A DNA stretch of 64,000 bases from Chitinophaga niabensis (GTDB lineage: Bacteria > Bacteroidota > Bacteroidia > Chitinophagales > Chitinophagaceae). Shown piece after piece: positions 1-8,145 of this stretch. Both the position numbers and the translations under genes were made by a program. Below the pieces are notes generated by a model. The model was not told the DNA's origin, searched no databases, and worked only from the letters and a program-made list of their open reading frames with translations. The stretch spans positions 1,617,001-1,681,000 of the forward strand of contig NZ_CP154260.1 of NCBI RefSeq assembly GCF_039545795.1, read 5' to 3'. Each line of letters begins with the position of its first letter. Position 1 is the first letter of the stretch.

Positions 1-456
1 TTAAGCAGTGAACAGATCAGAGGCTTTAATTTATTTGCGGGTAAAGCTAAATGCGCCACCTGTCATTTCATCCCGGTATTTAACGGGAATATTCCTCCCT
101 GGTATACAAAATCAGAATCAGAGATCATAGGCGTACCGGTAAAGGCAGTTTGGGAAAATGCTGTAATTGATCCGGATAGCGGGCGCTATCAAATAAACCA
201 TATCCCGGAACTAATGTTTTCATTTAAAACCACAACCGTAAGAAACGCAGAGAAGACGGGGCCTTATATGCATAATGGTGTGTTCAAAACCCTTGATGAT
301 GTAATAGAATTTTATCACAAAGGGGGAGGTGCTGGTATTGGTATTAACTTACCTGCTCAAACATTGCCTTTTGATTCATTGACCCTGAATGACAATGAAA
401 AAAAATCCATGATAGCTTTTATTAATGGATTAACAGACAAAAGTATAAACTATTAA
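1..456 (+). CDS. Di-haem cytochrome c peroxidase family protein, C-terminal part
   Basis: The reading frame is open from the first base, so the gene is cut at its 5' end by the window edge and about 151 C-terminal residues remain. A haem-attachment motif CATCH lies about 20 residues in. Further on, TGPYMHNGVFKTL matches the distal-methionine region of the bacterial CcpA/MauG family, followed by the usual 'DDVIEFYHKGG' stretch. Members are periplasmic di-haem c-type enzymes that reduce hydrogen peroxide or, in MauG-like branches, oxidise other substrates. The N-terminal haem domain and signal peptide lie outside the window, so the subtype cannot be decided. A second haem-binding lipoprotein begins only 8 bases downstream, suggesting co-transcription. 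Confidence 0.85.
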   Translation, partial: LSSEQIRGFNLFAGKAKCATCHFIPVFNGNIPPWYTKSESEIIGVPVKAVWENAVIDPDSGRYQINHIPELMFSFKTTTVRNAEKTGPYMHNGVFKTLDDVIEFYHKGGGAGIGINLPAQTLPFDSLTLNDNEKKSMIAFINGLTDKSINY

Positions 457-464
457 GCCAAACC

Positions 465-1025
465 TTGTTGAAACAGCTTAGCATATCATTGATAGTATTG
501 TTTACAATTGGTTGTAATAAAAACAATGATAATAAGATATCTTGTTCTGATGTTATCCGGATTGAAGTTTCAACTACGCCATCCGATTCCTGCATTCCTG
601 TGGGGGCTATCAGGATTATAAAGCCCATCGGTAATGATCATCAGTACCGTATTAATAATGGCCCTTATCAATACTCACCGGACTTTCAATCATTGGTTGC
701 CGGAAAATATACTATTGTAGTAAAAAATGGTATGGGCTGTGAAAAGGCCGATACAGTTGTAATTCCTTCCACAATTGCAGGTCCGTTGTTTAGCAAGGTA
801 AAGCAGGTGCTGGCAACATATTGTATCAGTTGCCATAGTGGCAATAATCCCCAGGCAGGTCATGACTGGAGTAAAACATGTGATATTCTGTTAAAATGGG
901 AAAGAATAAAAGCCCGCGCAGTAGAGGGGATTCCATCGCCTATGCCAACATCCGGCCTGATACCACAGGTTGAGCGGGATAAAATTACTGCCTGGATAGA
1001 TGCAGGGCATCGCTACATTGATTAG
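465..1025 (+). CDS. Lipoprotein with SprB-like repeat and cytochrome-type CxxCH motif
   Basis: This is a 186-residue exported lipoprotein: a hydrophobic N-terminus ends in FTIGC (Cys17). Residues about 50-100 (PIGNDHQYRINNGPYQY, LVAGKYTIVVKNGMGC) resemble a single SprB/PKD-like repeat of the type found in Bacteroidota surface proteins. The C-terminal part has a c-type haem site YCISCH (Cys120, Cys123, His124) and a later SPMP methionine that could be the second axial ligand. The start is TTG; there is no in-frame ATG early enough to keep the signal peptide, and a second TTG follows directly. It sits 8 bases after the peroxidase gene. A role as electron carrier or partner of that peroxidase is an inference. 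Confidence 0.7.
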   Translation: MLKQLSISLIVLFTIGCNKNNDNKISCSDVIRIEVSTTPSDSCIPVGAIRIIKPIGNDHQYRINNGPYQYSPDFQSLVAGKYTIVVKNGMGCEKADTVVIPSTIAGPLFSKVKQVLATYCISCHSGNNPQAGHDWSKTCDILLKWERIKARAVEGIPSPMPTSGLIPQVERDKITAWIDAGHRYID

Positions 1026-1060
1026 GATCAGCACAGTATCGGCAGCAGAAGGCATTATAA

Positions 1061-1090
1061 AAGCACAGCCAGCGTTTGCCGGCTGTGCTT
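1061..1090. terminator. Bidirectional intrinsic terminator
   Basis: A perfect 10-bp stem, AAGCACAGCC at 1061-1070 with GGCTGTGCTT at 1081-1090, extends inward by GC/GC after one mismatch. It lies between two convergent genes. T-rich flanks follow on both sides (ATTGATTATTTT on +, TTTTATAA on -), so it can serve both. Confidence 0.75.
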
Positions 1091-1095
1091 ATTGA

Positions 1096-1494
1096 TTATT
1101 TTGTTGCCTCTGATGGGCTATTGTCAGGTGCTCTTTCATATTGGCAACAATCCGGAAATGCATTGTAGACCTCATCTTTTGCCCTTACTTTATCGGTATC
1201 ATGCCCTGCAGCAGCGATCAAAGCAGAGATTTTATCAATGTCTGTTTTCTTTTTGTGATAGTTTACCGTCAGTAATTTGGTATCCACATCCCAATAGGAG
1301 GATTTGATCCCTTCAATTTTCAGGGCTTTTTCAATACGTCTTTTACACATCCCGCACTCGCCATATACTTTAATGGTGGCTTTTTGTGCCTTTGGCTCGA
1401 AGTTGAAAAGATTGAGCTTATGATCCTGTGCTTTGACTCCCTGGGCAGATAATACGGCAATGGCAATAGCCATGAATATTCTAATCGTTTTCAT
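1096..1494 (-). CDS. Exported heavy-metal-associated (HMA) domain protein
   Basis: About 132 residues from the chosen ATG (1492-1494), which begins a good signal peptide (MKTIRIFMAIAIAVLSAQGVKA). A longer frame reaches 1569 but adds a non-signal-like extension that overlaps the upstream gene, so the shorter start is preferred. The core is a ferredoxin-like HMA fold with the metal site GECGMCKRRIEKAL (CxxC followed by the typical helix). A second cysteine pair (FPDCCQYE) lies near the C-terminus. Such proteins bind copper, mercury or related soft metals in the periplasm. The neighbouring upstream gene encodes a Cys-rich exported protein, and the two are probably one metal-handling operon. The metal cannot be told from sequence. 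Confidence 0.75.
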   Translation of the reverse strand: MKTIRIFMAIAIAVLSAQGVKAQDHKLNLFNFEPKAQKATIKVYGECGMCKRRIEKALKIEGIKSSYWDVDTKLLTVNYHKKKTDIDKISALIAAAGHDTDKVRAKDEVYNAFPDCCQYERAPDNSPSEATK

Positions 1495-1550
1495 GATTGA
1501 AGTAGTTTTTAATGAAGTAAATGTTGGATAAAAAATAGGAGAGAGGGGAA

Positions 1551-1922
1551 TCAAATCCTGAAAACGCAATGGCGGGTGTAAATGGGCGCTTTAAATGGAA
1601 TAAGAGAAGCGTAAGTAGTATTTGTTTTGCTGGAAAGCCGGGGAATAGAAAACGTAACCCCGAATGGACGGAGCTGAACAGTTTGATCTGTAAATGGCTT
1701 CACCGGCTTTTTAACATGTTTTGCAACCCGGTGGGAATCCGTTATTTTATAGAAATGATGAGTTGTTTCACAGCAATCACTGTTTACCTTATTATGTAGA
1801 ACTGTTAGATAGCTAATGCCTACAAACTTTTTCTGACCACAACAATGGAACTCCTTTATACTTACTCCAAATGTGGAGATAGCATAAACACAAATGAGCA
1901 GTATGAGTAATACTTTTTTCAC
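1551..1922 (-). CDS. Small Cys-rich exported protein, probably metal-associated
   Basis: A 123-residue protein with an N-terminal signal peptide (MKKVLLILLICVYAISTFG). It has two double-cysteine motifs, FHCCGQKKFVG and NSDCCETTHHFYKI, and ends RHCVFRI. The pattern (short, signal peptide, HxC/CC pairs) is like the HYC_CC_PP family of Bacteroidota, which often stands next to HMA-domain proteins as it does here; that family assignment is from memory and tentative. The HMA gene starts 56 bases downstream on the same strand. No enzymatic motif is visible. Metal binding through the Cys/His clusters is an inference. Confidence 0.55.
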   Translation of the reverse strand: MKKVLLILLICVYAISTFGVSIKEFHCCGQKKFVGISYLTVLHNKVNSDCCETTHHFYKITDSHRVAKHVKKPVKPFTDQTVQLRPFGVTFSIPRLSSKTNTTYASLIPFKAPIYTRHCVFRI

Positions 1923-2005
1923 CTATTGAGCTGCAGTTATTTTGGGCAAAGATAACCTACAACTCTTCTTTGGCTTTTATATAATTGTGGAAAGGGTGTT
2001 AAAAT

Positions 2006-2851
2006 TCAGTTAATCTTGTGCCGCAAAAAGGCCAATCCCTCCACAGCAATGGCCTCCTGCGAGCTTTCTATCTGCCTCCAGATGGAGGCTGCTTTGGCAA
2101 TAACTTTTACATCCGGTGTAAAAGACTCTATCACCACATCACCGGTATACCCGGTTACCTGCAGTGCGGCATTGATCATACGCCAGTCTATGTGGTCCTT
2201 ACCCGGCGTTCCCCGGTCACTGCCGCATGCATGAAAATGCCCAAGGCGATGCCCTGCCTGCAGAATAACCTGCACCGGATCTTTTTCTTCAATATTCATG
2301 TGATAAGTATCCAGGTGTAGCAACAGCGCTTCGTTGCCAACTGCATCGATCATCTGCAATGCCTGCTCTGCTGTATTGATGAAATCCGTTTCATAACGGT
2401 TCAACGGTTCAATGGCGAGTTGCAGGCCCATTTCAGCGGCATACATGGAGAGGTTGCTCAAATGTTTTACCACCAGTTCCCATTGCTGCTGATAGTCATC
2501 GGGTGTTTCAACGCCGGCTCTTCCTACAGAAGAATACAGCGGCCCTGCCAGCATACCGCAACCCAGTATGGGCATTACATCCAGCACGCTTTTGAGATAG
2601 GAGAGGGAAGTTTCCTGTTCCTGAACACTCCCCCGCAGATCGCGCCCGGGACCCATGGCTGCACATATGGAACCACATACCAGTCCGTTATCATCAAGCG
2701 CCCGCCGTACCAGCGAGGGATTAATATGTGCCGGATCTTCCAGCGCAATTTCAACAGAATCAAACCCCCATGCTTTGAAACGGGGGAACAGCGTAATACT
2801 GTCATTCGTAAATGGCGAAGTGAAAAGAAAAGTATTGATGCCAAAACGCAT
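2006..2851 (-). CDS. Sugar isomerase/epimerase, tagatose-3-epimerase-like TIM barrel
   Basis: A cytosolic 281-residue protein without signal peptide. It has the full metal site of the D-tagatose/D-psicose 3-epimerase family: Glu148 in AIEPLNRYETDF, Asp181 in HLDTYHMN, His207 in HFHACGSDRGTPG and Glu242 in VIESF. Family members bind Mn2+ or Co2+ and epimerise ketoses, or act on related sugar or inositol derivatives, by a proton shift between the two glutamates. It is the last gene of locus A, 6 bases after the FG-GAP protein. A second member of the same family opens the operon at 48825 and keeps the same four ligands. The true substrate is not predictable. Confidence 0.85.
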   Translation of the reverse strand: MRFGINTFLFTSPFTNDSITLFPRFKAWGFDSVEIALEDPAHINPSLVRRALDDNGLVCGSICAAMGPGRDLRGSVQEQETSLSYLKSVLDVMPILGCGMLAGPLYSSVGRAGVETPDDYQQQWELVVKHLSNLSMYAAEMGLQLAIEPLNRYETDFINTAEQALQMIDAVGNEALLLHLDTYHMNIEEKDPVQVILQAGHRLGHFHACGSDRGTPGKDHIDWRMINAALQVTGYTGDVVIESFTPDVKVIAKAASIWRQIESSQEAIAVEGLAFLRHKIN

Positions 2852-2857
2852 AAGAGC

Positions 2858-3979
2858 TTATTTTTTCTGAAGGAAGAGGTGTACCCCTTTTTTATTGCCC
2901 ACAACAATATCCAGTTTACCATCTCCATTCATGTCTTCTACTACCAGGTGCAGGCCTACGCCTGAATCATTATCTACCTGGTGCGGTATCCAGGCAGGCG
3001 TGCTTCCCGGCTTAAACTCAAACCAATACAGGACTGCAGGTTCAAATGCACCCGGGTCACCCCCATTGTGTGCAAAGTACCGTTTGCCGGTTATGATATC
3101 CGGATATCCATCACCGTTAATATCAGCCAGCGCTACGCCATGTGTTTGTGAAAATGATCTATGTATCTCATGATGTTTCCAGGAGCCACCGCTTACCTGC
3201 TCATGCCACCAGATCCCATAGTTATGTGCAGAGGCGCTGATCACATCCGGTAAACCATCCTTGTTTACATCCAGCACATACATCTGGGAACAATCGGCGC
3301 CCAGGTCTGCGGGGTGAAAAGTCCAATTGTTTTGCCTGGGGTTACCGGGGTTTTCCCACCAGCCTTCCCTGATCAGCACATCCTTGTGGCCATCTCCGTT
3401 AACATCCCCAAAGCCTAATCCATGGGTGAACATCTCTGCCCCCCGTGCATTTCCTTCAGCGATCACAAAGCGTTGCCAGGCTGTATCACCTTTGTCCGGA
3501 GAACGCAGCCAGATCACCTTCTTCTCCTGCGGGTCATTACATAGCAGATCAAGACGGCCGTCTCCGTCCATATCGGTCATAAGCGGAGATTCATTCCCTA
3601 CAGATTTATATACAGGATGTGTTTTCCAGTGCCCGGGTTTATTACGCGGGTTCTCATGCCATACTGCTGCCTTACCGGGAAAATCGATGCGCACCAGGTC
3701 CGTCCATCCATCCTGGTTTACATCCATACCAAAGTTGAGAAAGGAATTACTGTATCCGTTACTGACGGAAAAGGTATCTGCTTTAGCCAGTGCATGGCGC
3801 TTCCAGCCGGGTGCCGCAAACCAGTAAGCCCCGGCGATAATATCCTTGCGGCCATCCTTGTTTACATCACCAACAGCCACCCCTTCCGTAATAAATTCGC
3901 GGGTGATCACCTGTTTAGAAAATTGGGCGGTAGCTATATTGCTCACCAGGAGTAATGGCAGTACGAATTGCTTCATCAT
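2858..3979 (-). CDS. Secreted FG-GAP/VCBS repeat beta-propeller protein
   Basis: A 373-residue protein with an N-terminal signal peptide (QFVLPLLLVSNIATAQ). At least seven Asp-rich calcium-loop repeats are visible (DVNKDGRKDI, DVNQDGWTDL, DMDGDGRLDL, DVNGDGHKDV, DVNKDGLPDV, DINGDGYPDI, DMNGDGKLDI), spaced as in a seven-bladed FG-GAP/VCBS propeller. No catalytic motif is recognised. The start codon overlaps the stop of the upstream haem protein (ATGA), so translation is probably coupled; a second ATG is adjacent. Similar propellers act as carbohydrate- or protein-binding scaffolds or as polysaccharide lyases. Here a partner of the haem-binding protein in the periplasm or on the surface is the cautious reading. 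Confidence 0.8.
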   Translation of the reverse strand: MMKQFVLPLLLVSNIATAQFSKQVITREFITEGVAVGDVNKDGRKDIIAGAYWFAAPGWKRHALAKADTFSVSNGYSNSFLNFGMDVNQDGWTDLVRIDFPGKAAVWHENPRNKPGHWKTHPVYKSVGNESPLMTDMDGDGRLDLLCNDPQEKKVIWLRSPDKGDTAWQRFVIAEGNARGAEMFTHGLGFGDVNGDGHKDVLIREGWWENPGNPRQNNWTFHPADLGADCSQMYVLDVNKDGLPDVISASAHNYGIWWHEQVSGGSWKHHEIHRSFSQTHGVALADINGDGYPDIITGKRYFAHNGGDPGAFEPAVLYWFEFKPGSTPAWIPHQVDNDSGVGLHLVVEDMNGDGKLDIVVGNKKGVHLFLQKK

Positions 3980-6900
3980 TTTGTGCTGAGTAAAAATTTT
4001 AGTAACGCATAAAAATCCTGCTCCGGTATGTTTTTACCAAACTGGTCAGGCATCAATGTATAAACGGATGCTTTCTTCTCTTTGATATCACCGCTGGCAA
4101 CAGTAAATTCCTGGCCGGCTGCATTGGTGAACACCTGAACGGCTCCTTCCGTACGGCGGTATAAGCCACTGAGTGTTTTCCCGTTTTTTAAGGTGATATT
4201 ATAGTTGCGGAAAGCTGCTGAAATATTGCGGTTAGGGTCCAGGATCTTTTCTGTAAGGGCCTTCGCTCCCCAGTTACCAATACCATCCAGCTGCGGGCCT
4301 ACCATACCACCGTTACCTTTGATCTGGTGGCACATACTGCAGTTCTGTATAAACACATTCCTTCCATCTTCTGCCTTAACGGTAACATGTGTAAAGCCTT
4401 CCAGCCTGTCCGCGATCAATTGTTGCCTTGCATTAGCGTTGCCTGTTGTTAGTTTATCGAGCTCCTGTTGCTGTGCGGGTGTTACATGTGCAATCAGGCG
4501 CTCTTTTACAGCCGGTTCAGCGATCACATCCGGGTGGATGTCGCCAGCCTTGAGAGCGGCCAGCAAATGATCAGCACCTGCCTGTGTATTGGCCAGCAGG
4601 GTAGCAATGCTTACCTGGCCATTACGGGGGATGCCGCTTAAACCTTTGGCCAGCATGGCGTATACAGCAGGCGAGGGGCTTTGCGCCAATGCCTGCGCTA
4701 CTTTTTCGCGTAATACGGCAGGTTGGGCAGGATCGTTGAATATAGCTCCAAGGTAACTGATATTTCCTTGAAGGGAAAGGTTCATCAGTGCGGGGGCCGC
4801 AGCCATGCGTACATTGATATCTGCCCAGGGTGCTGATAATAACTTACGCAACACAGGCTCCAGCGAATTCACCTTAAGATCTCCTGCCATTTCTACTGCA
4901 TGTGCCCTGCGTTCTGCTATTTCACCGGGGCTTACAGCCGGCATAGGCAGCACGGCCGGCGCCAGCTTGCCGATACCGATGGCGCCTGTAACAGAACTGT
5001 CTGTTACTTCAATGTAGCCCTGCTGCCCCTGCCAGCTATGCAGGTCGAATGTTGTTTTTTTGATGAGGTCTTTCCATACAACTTTGCGGTCCATACGCAG
5101 CCGGTATTCTGCTACTACCTGATCAGTACCACTCAGGCGTATACGGACCGTATTGCGGGAGGTGCCTTTTTTCTCTGTACTGTTATCAAGATCATTGTCA
5201 AATACATTCATCTGCAGCGTAGCGGGTAGTTTGAACGGAGCAGAATGCAATACTGCCATAGGATGATAACCTTTCCATTCACTGAATATGATCCGGAATG
5301 CCGGCATCACATCCGTCAGAAAGTCATCCTGTACTTTCCAGGGATTAAGTGGATCGTTCAGGGTCTTGCTTTTCCAGGTATCTGTTGCCGTAGAGATATT
5401 TGTCAGCAGATGTTCTGCCATCTGTACACCCCATTGCCGCATGCGTGGCGGAACGCTGGTGCCGCTCTGCACCATGCCCTGGCGGATGGTATTGTAGATG
5501 GTGAACTGTACATCCGGCTCCTTTGCAAATTTCTGCCTGATAAGTGCAATGGCTGCATCCAGGTTGGCCGGTGGTACATATCGGCCAATATATTCCAGGC
5601 TTTTTATGAGTTGTTCCTGTGGTACGGCATGCTTTTGCAGATAGTTCAGTATAAAATTGGCGGCTAATGGAGAGGGTGCATCCAGCATGGCGATCGTTAA
5701 TACAGCCAGTTGAGCATCCGTCCATTTTGCATGTGCCGTCTGCTGCATCACTTTATCATTTTGCAGGTTGTTGCGGATGCTGGCCAGCAATGTATAACGC
5801 AGGTGCGAGTCTGCTTCACCGGTTTCGTCATACAAAGCAAGCAGCGGCGCAACACTGCCTGCATCTGCAAAGCGGCCCAGTGTTTCAGCTGCTATACGGC
5901 GTACATGCGGGTTCTCATCTTTCAATGCGGTGATGGCAATGCTGCGGTGTTGTTCACTGAGGGTATTCATTTCCCGCAATACACGTAAGGCATGTACACG
6001 TATCATGGCATCTTTGTGATGCAGGGCGTTATTGAGCAGATCATCAGGTAATTCATGCAAACGGAAAAGTATCCATAATCCCTGTATATAAGCATAACCT
6101 TTAGCAGATCCCATCATCTTTTTCACCGGATCAACCGCTTTGTCTTTCCATACATCTACCAGCCGGTCCGCAACTTTCATACGGATGTTCAGTTGGGGAT
6201 GTTGTAAACCAGCCAGCAGTTCCTGCATGGAGGCTTTGGTCCAGTCAGTTACTTTTGCAGGTTTATTACCCGTATAAGTGATCTTCCAGATCCGCCCGCT
6301 TATCCTGTCCCTGCCGGGATGTGTGAGGGGTACCTCATAGTGACCGATAATACGGTTATAAAAATCTGCAACATACAAGGCTCCATCCGGGCCTGTTTTA
6401 ATATCCACGGGGCGGAACCAGGGATCATCACTCAACAGGAAATCAGCCTCCCGTTTTGTAGTGGGAGTAGTGCCCTGCAATGTCATGCTGTTGCGGTTGA
6501 TCTGGCAGGTCACTACATCCCCTGAATAAAAATTATGACGGTATTCCCCAGGGAATTGCTCGCCTATATAATAATCCAGCCCGGCGATGGCTGTAGAACC
6601 CAGCTCATAATGCATCATCTCCGGGGCAAAGCCAATGCCCGGTGATCTTTTACCAAAGTGTGGATATTCACCTCCTTTGATCAGCTGATAAATAGGTTTG
6701 GAATGACAATCGGCGGAATACAGGTAGCCCCATTCATCCCAGGCATTACCGAAAGGATTCACCCGTCCATTGGAAGTACGTTCCACCCGGCTGCCATCTA
6801 CCCGGAAACGGAACGTATTGCCGGATACCATTGTTATAGAATCCCCGTCTGTACCGGCAATGGTAGAAGTGTTGGTGAAACCATGGCAGGCATAGATCCA

Positions 6901-7458
6901 GCCATCAAAACCGCGGGTGAGGTTGTTCACCATGCCGTGGGTGTCACGGAAACCAAAGGGCCCGTATAATACCTGTTGCTGATCGGCCTTACCATCATCA
7001 TTACTATCCGTATAACGATATACATCGGGGATGCTGTAAGCGATGGCGCCGTTGGCCACCGGCATAATACCTATGGGAATATTCAGGCTGTCCTCAAAAT
7101 GCATAAAGCTATCTGCTCTGCCATCTCCATCTTTATCTTCCAGGATGCTGATACGGTCCTTTCCCTTGCCGGGATTGGCCGCCATTGGGTATTCGGAAGA
7201 TTGCGTCACCCAAAGGCGGCCCCGGTCATCAAATTCCATATTGATGGGTTTACTGATATCCGGCTCTGAAGCAAACAAGGTGATCTCAAAACCTGGCGGC
7301 AGCTTGAAACCAGCCCGTTCTTCTTCCGGTGTACGGAATTCGGTGGATCGAACATGTTCTGAAAATTTTTCTTTCGGTGTTTTTGCCTGATCTGTTTTTC
7401 CCTGCCGGATGCATGCAGTTGCGCACAGCAGGGATAAGAGTAAATACCTGTATTGCAT
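3976..7458 (-). CDS. PVC-type haem-binding propeller/HEAT lipoprotein with C-terminal CxxCH
   Basis: This 1160-residue protein begins with a lipoprotein signal (LLSLLCATAC). Residues about 45-400 match the propeller-like 'putative membrane-bound dehydrogenase' domain known from Planctomycetes and Verrucomicrobia, with calcium-loop repeats (EDKDGDGRAD, DSNDDGKAD) and the SDDPWFRPVDIKTGPDGALYVADF signature. HEAT-like helical repeats follow (about 410-640), then an unassigned beta-rich segment (about 740-860), more HEAT-like repeats, and a C-terminal haem domain with CSMCH at 1040-1044 and the end pattern of the PVC haem-binding family. Such proteins are thought to be periplasmic redox enzymes or electron acceptors in sugar oxidation; the catalytic reaction is not established. 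The next gene overlaps by 4 bases. It is the central oxidative component of locus A. Confidence 0.85.
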   Translation of the reverse strand: MQYRYLLLSLLCATACIRQGKTDQAKTPKEKFSEHVRSTEFRTPEEERAGFKLPPGFEITLFASEPDISKPINMEFDDRGRLWVTQSSEYPMAANPGKGKDRISILEDKDGDGRADSFMHFEDSLNIPIGIMPVANGAIAYSIPDVYRYTDSNDDGKADQQQVLYGPFGFRDTHGMVNNLTRGFDGWIYACHGFTNTSTIAGTDGDSITMVSGNTFRFRVDGSRVERTSNGRVNPFGNAWDEWGYLYSADCHSKPIYQLIKGGEYPHFGKRSPGIGFAPEMMHYELGSTAIAGLDYYIGEQFPGEYRHNFYSGDVVTCQINRNSMTLQGTTPTTKREADFLLSDDPWFRPVDIKTGPDGALYVADFYNRIIGHYEVPLTHPGRDRISGRIWKITYTGNKPAKVTDWTKASMQELLAGLQHPQLNIRMKVADRLVDVWKDKAVDPVKKMMGSAKGYAYIQGLWILFRLHELPDDLLNNALHHKDAMIRVHALRVLREMNTLSEQHRSIAITALKDENPHVRRIAAETLGRFADAGSVAPLLALYDETGEADSHLRYTLLASIRNNLQNDKVMQQTAHAKWTDAQLAVLTIAMLDAPSPLAANFILNYLQKHAVPQEQLIKSLEYIGRYVPPANLDAAIALIRQKFAKEPDVQFTIYNTIRQGMVQSGTSVPPRMRQWGVQMAEHLLTNISTATDTWKSKTLNDPLNPWKVQDDFLTDVMPAFRIIFSEWKGYHPMAVLHSAPFKLPATLQMNVFDNDLDNSTEKKGTSRNTVRIRLSGTDQVVAEYRLRMDRKVVWKDLIKKTTFDLHSWQGQQGYIEVTDSSVTGAIGIGKLAPAVLPMPAVSPGEIAERRAHAVEMAGDLKVNSLEPVLRKLLSAPWADINVRMAAAPALMNLSLQGNISYLGAIFNDPAQPAVLREKVAQALAQSPSPAVYAMLAKGLSGIPRNGQVSIATLLANTQAGADHLLAALKAGDIHPDVIAEPAVKERLIAHVTPAQQQELDKLTTGNANARQQLIADRLEGFTHVTVKAEDGRNVFIQNCSMCHQIKGNGGMVGPQLDGIGNWGAKALTEKILDPNRNISAAFRNYNITLKNGKTLSGLYRRTEGAVQVFTNAAGQEFTVASGDIKEKKASVYTLMPDQFGKNIPEQDFYALLKFLLSTK

Positions 7459-7461
7459 ACT

Positions 7462-8145
7462 TTAGAGACTGATCGTTACGGAAGGAGCATAGTTGTATTT
7501 TGCATTGGCAACATCTATCAATGCACCTACCCTGAAATAATACGTTTTGCCTGCTGTAAATCCATTCGTACTGAACTTCAACGTGTAAGTTTTAGGCGTG
7601 TCCTTCGATGCCGCATCGATGTTCTGTGTAGCCCGCTGTTGCGCAAACTGGTTGCCCACTATACGGTCGATATGCCCGAAGAGGCCGATCTGTTTTACAT
7701 TATTGGCTACGGTAGGTGTGATAGTGAAGGTGGCTACAATTTCATTCCCTGTTTTTACGATGGAAACATTACTTACCCTGATGTAAGGTTGCACGGTGAA
7801 ATCAAGCTGGTTATCGCCGCTTTTAACCGCGTAAGATTTAAGCGTATCCGGTTTTACGAAATTACTTTCATTAAAATAAATATCATAAAGGCCCGGGAAC
7901 ATCAGATTGTTACGGTATTCCCCTGTTTCTTTAAAGATCATCTGCTGCTCTTCAGGATTCTGGTAACCATGTTCCTTGTAAATGATCCTGGAGCCGGCTT
8001 CTACGTCCTGCTGAATAAGCGCGCCACCGTTAACATCCTTTAAGGAGCCATGAATGGTGGCGCTGGGCGCGTCATACTGATCTAATTTGCAGGATGCAAA
8101 CAGAACAGCCGATACTATGATCCATGTTTTCATATAGCGAAGCAT
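7462..8145 (-). CDS. DUF3823-like surface lipoprotein (SusE position)
   Basis: A 227-residue lipoprotein (signal ends LFASC, Cys19). The N-terminal half (KLDQYDAPSATIHGSLKD, AGSRIIYKEHGYQNPEEQQ, YRNNLMFPGLYDIYF) fits DUF3823, a family of beta-sandwich lipoproteins that regularly follow susD in Bacteroidota. The second half looks like a fibronectin-type domain. The ATG overlaps the susD stop codon by one base (TAATG), giving translational coupling; an internal ATG at 8131-8133 is an alternative start. By position and type it is probably an accessory glycan-binding protein on the cell surface. The next gene follows after 3 bases. Confidence 0.75.
   Translation of the reverse strand: MLRYMKTWIIVSAVLFASCKLDQYDAPSATIHGSLKDVNGGALIQQDVEAGSRIIYKEHGYQNPEEQQMIFKETGEYRNNLMFPGLYDIYFNESNFVKPDTLKSYAVKSGDNQLDFTVQPYIRVSNVSIVKTGNEIVATFTITPTVANNVKQIGLFGHIDRIVGNQFAQQRATQNIDAASKDTPKTYTLKFSTNGFTAGKTYYFRVGALIDVANAKYNYAPSVTISL

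Noticed and set aside
1569..1799. 76-codon plus-strand frame opposite the Cys-rich exported protein
   Set aside because: It is antisense to a gene with a good signal peptide and conserved cysteine pairs, and shows no motif of its own.
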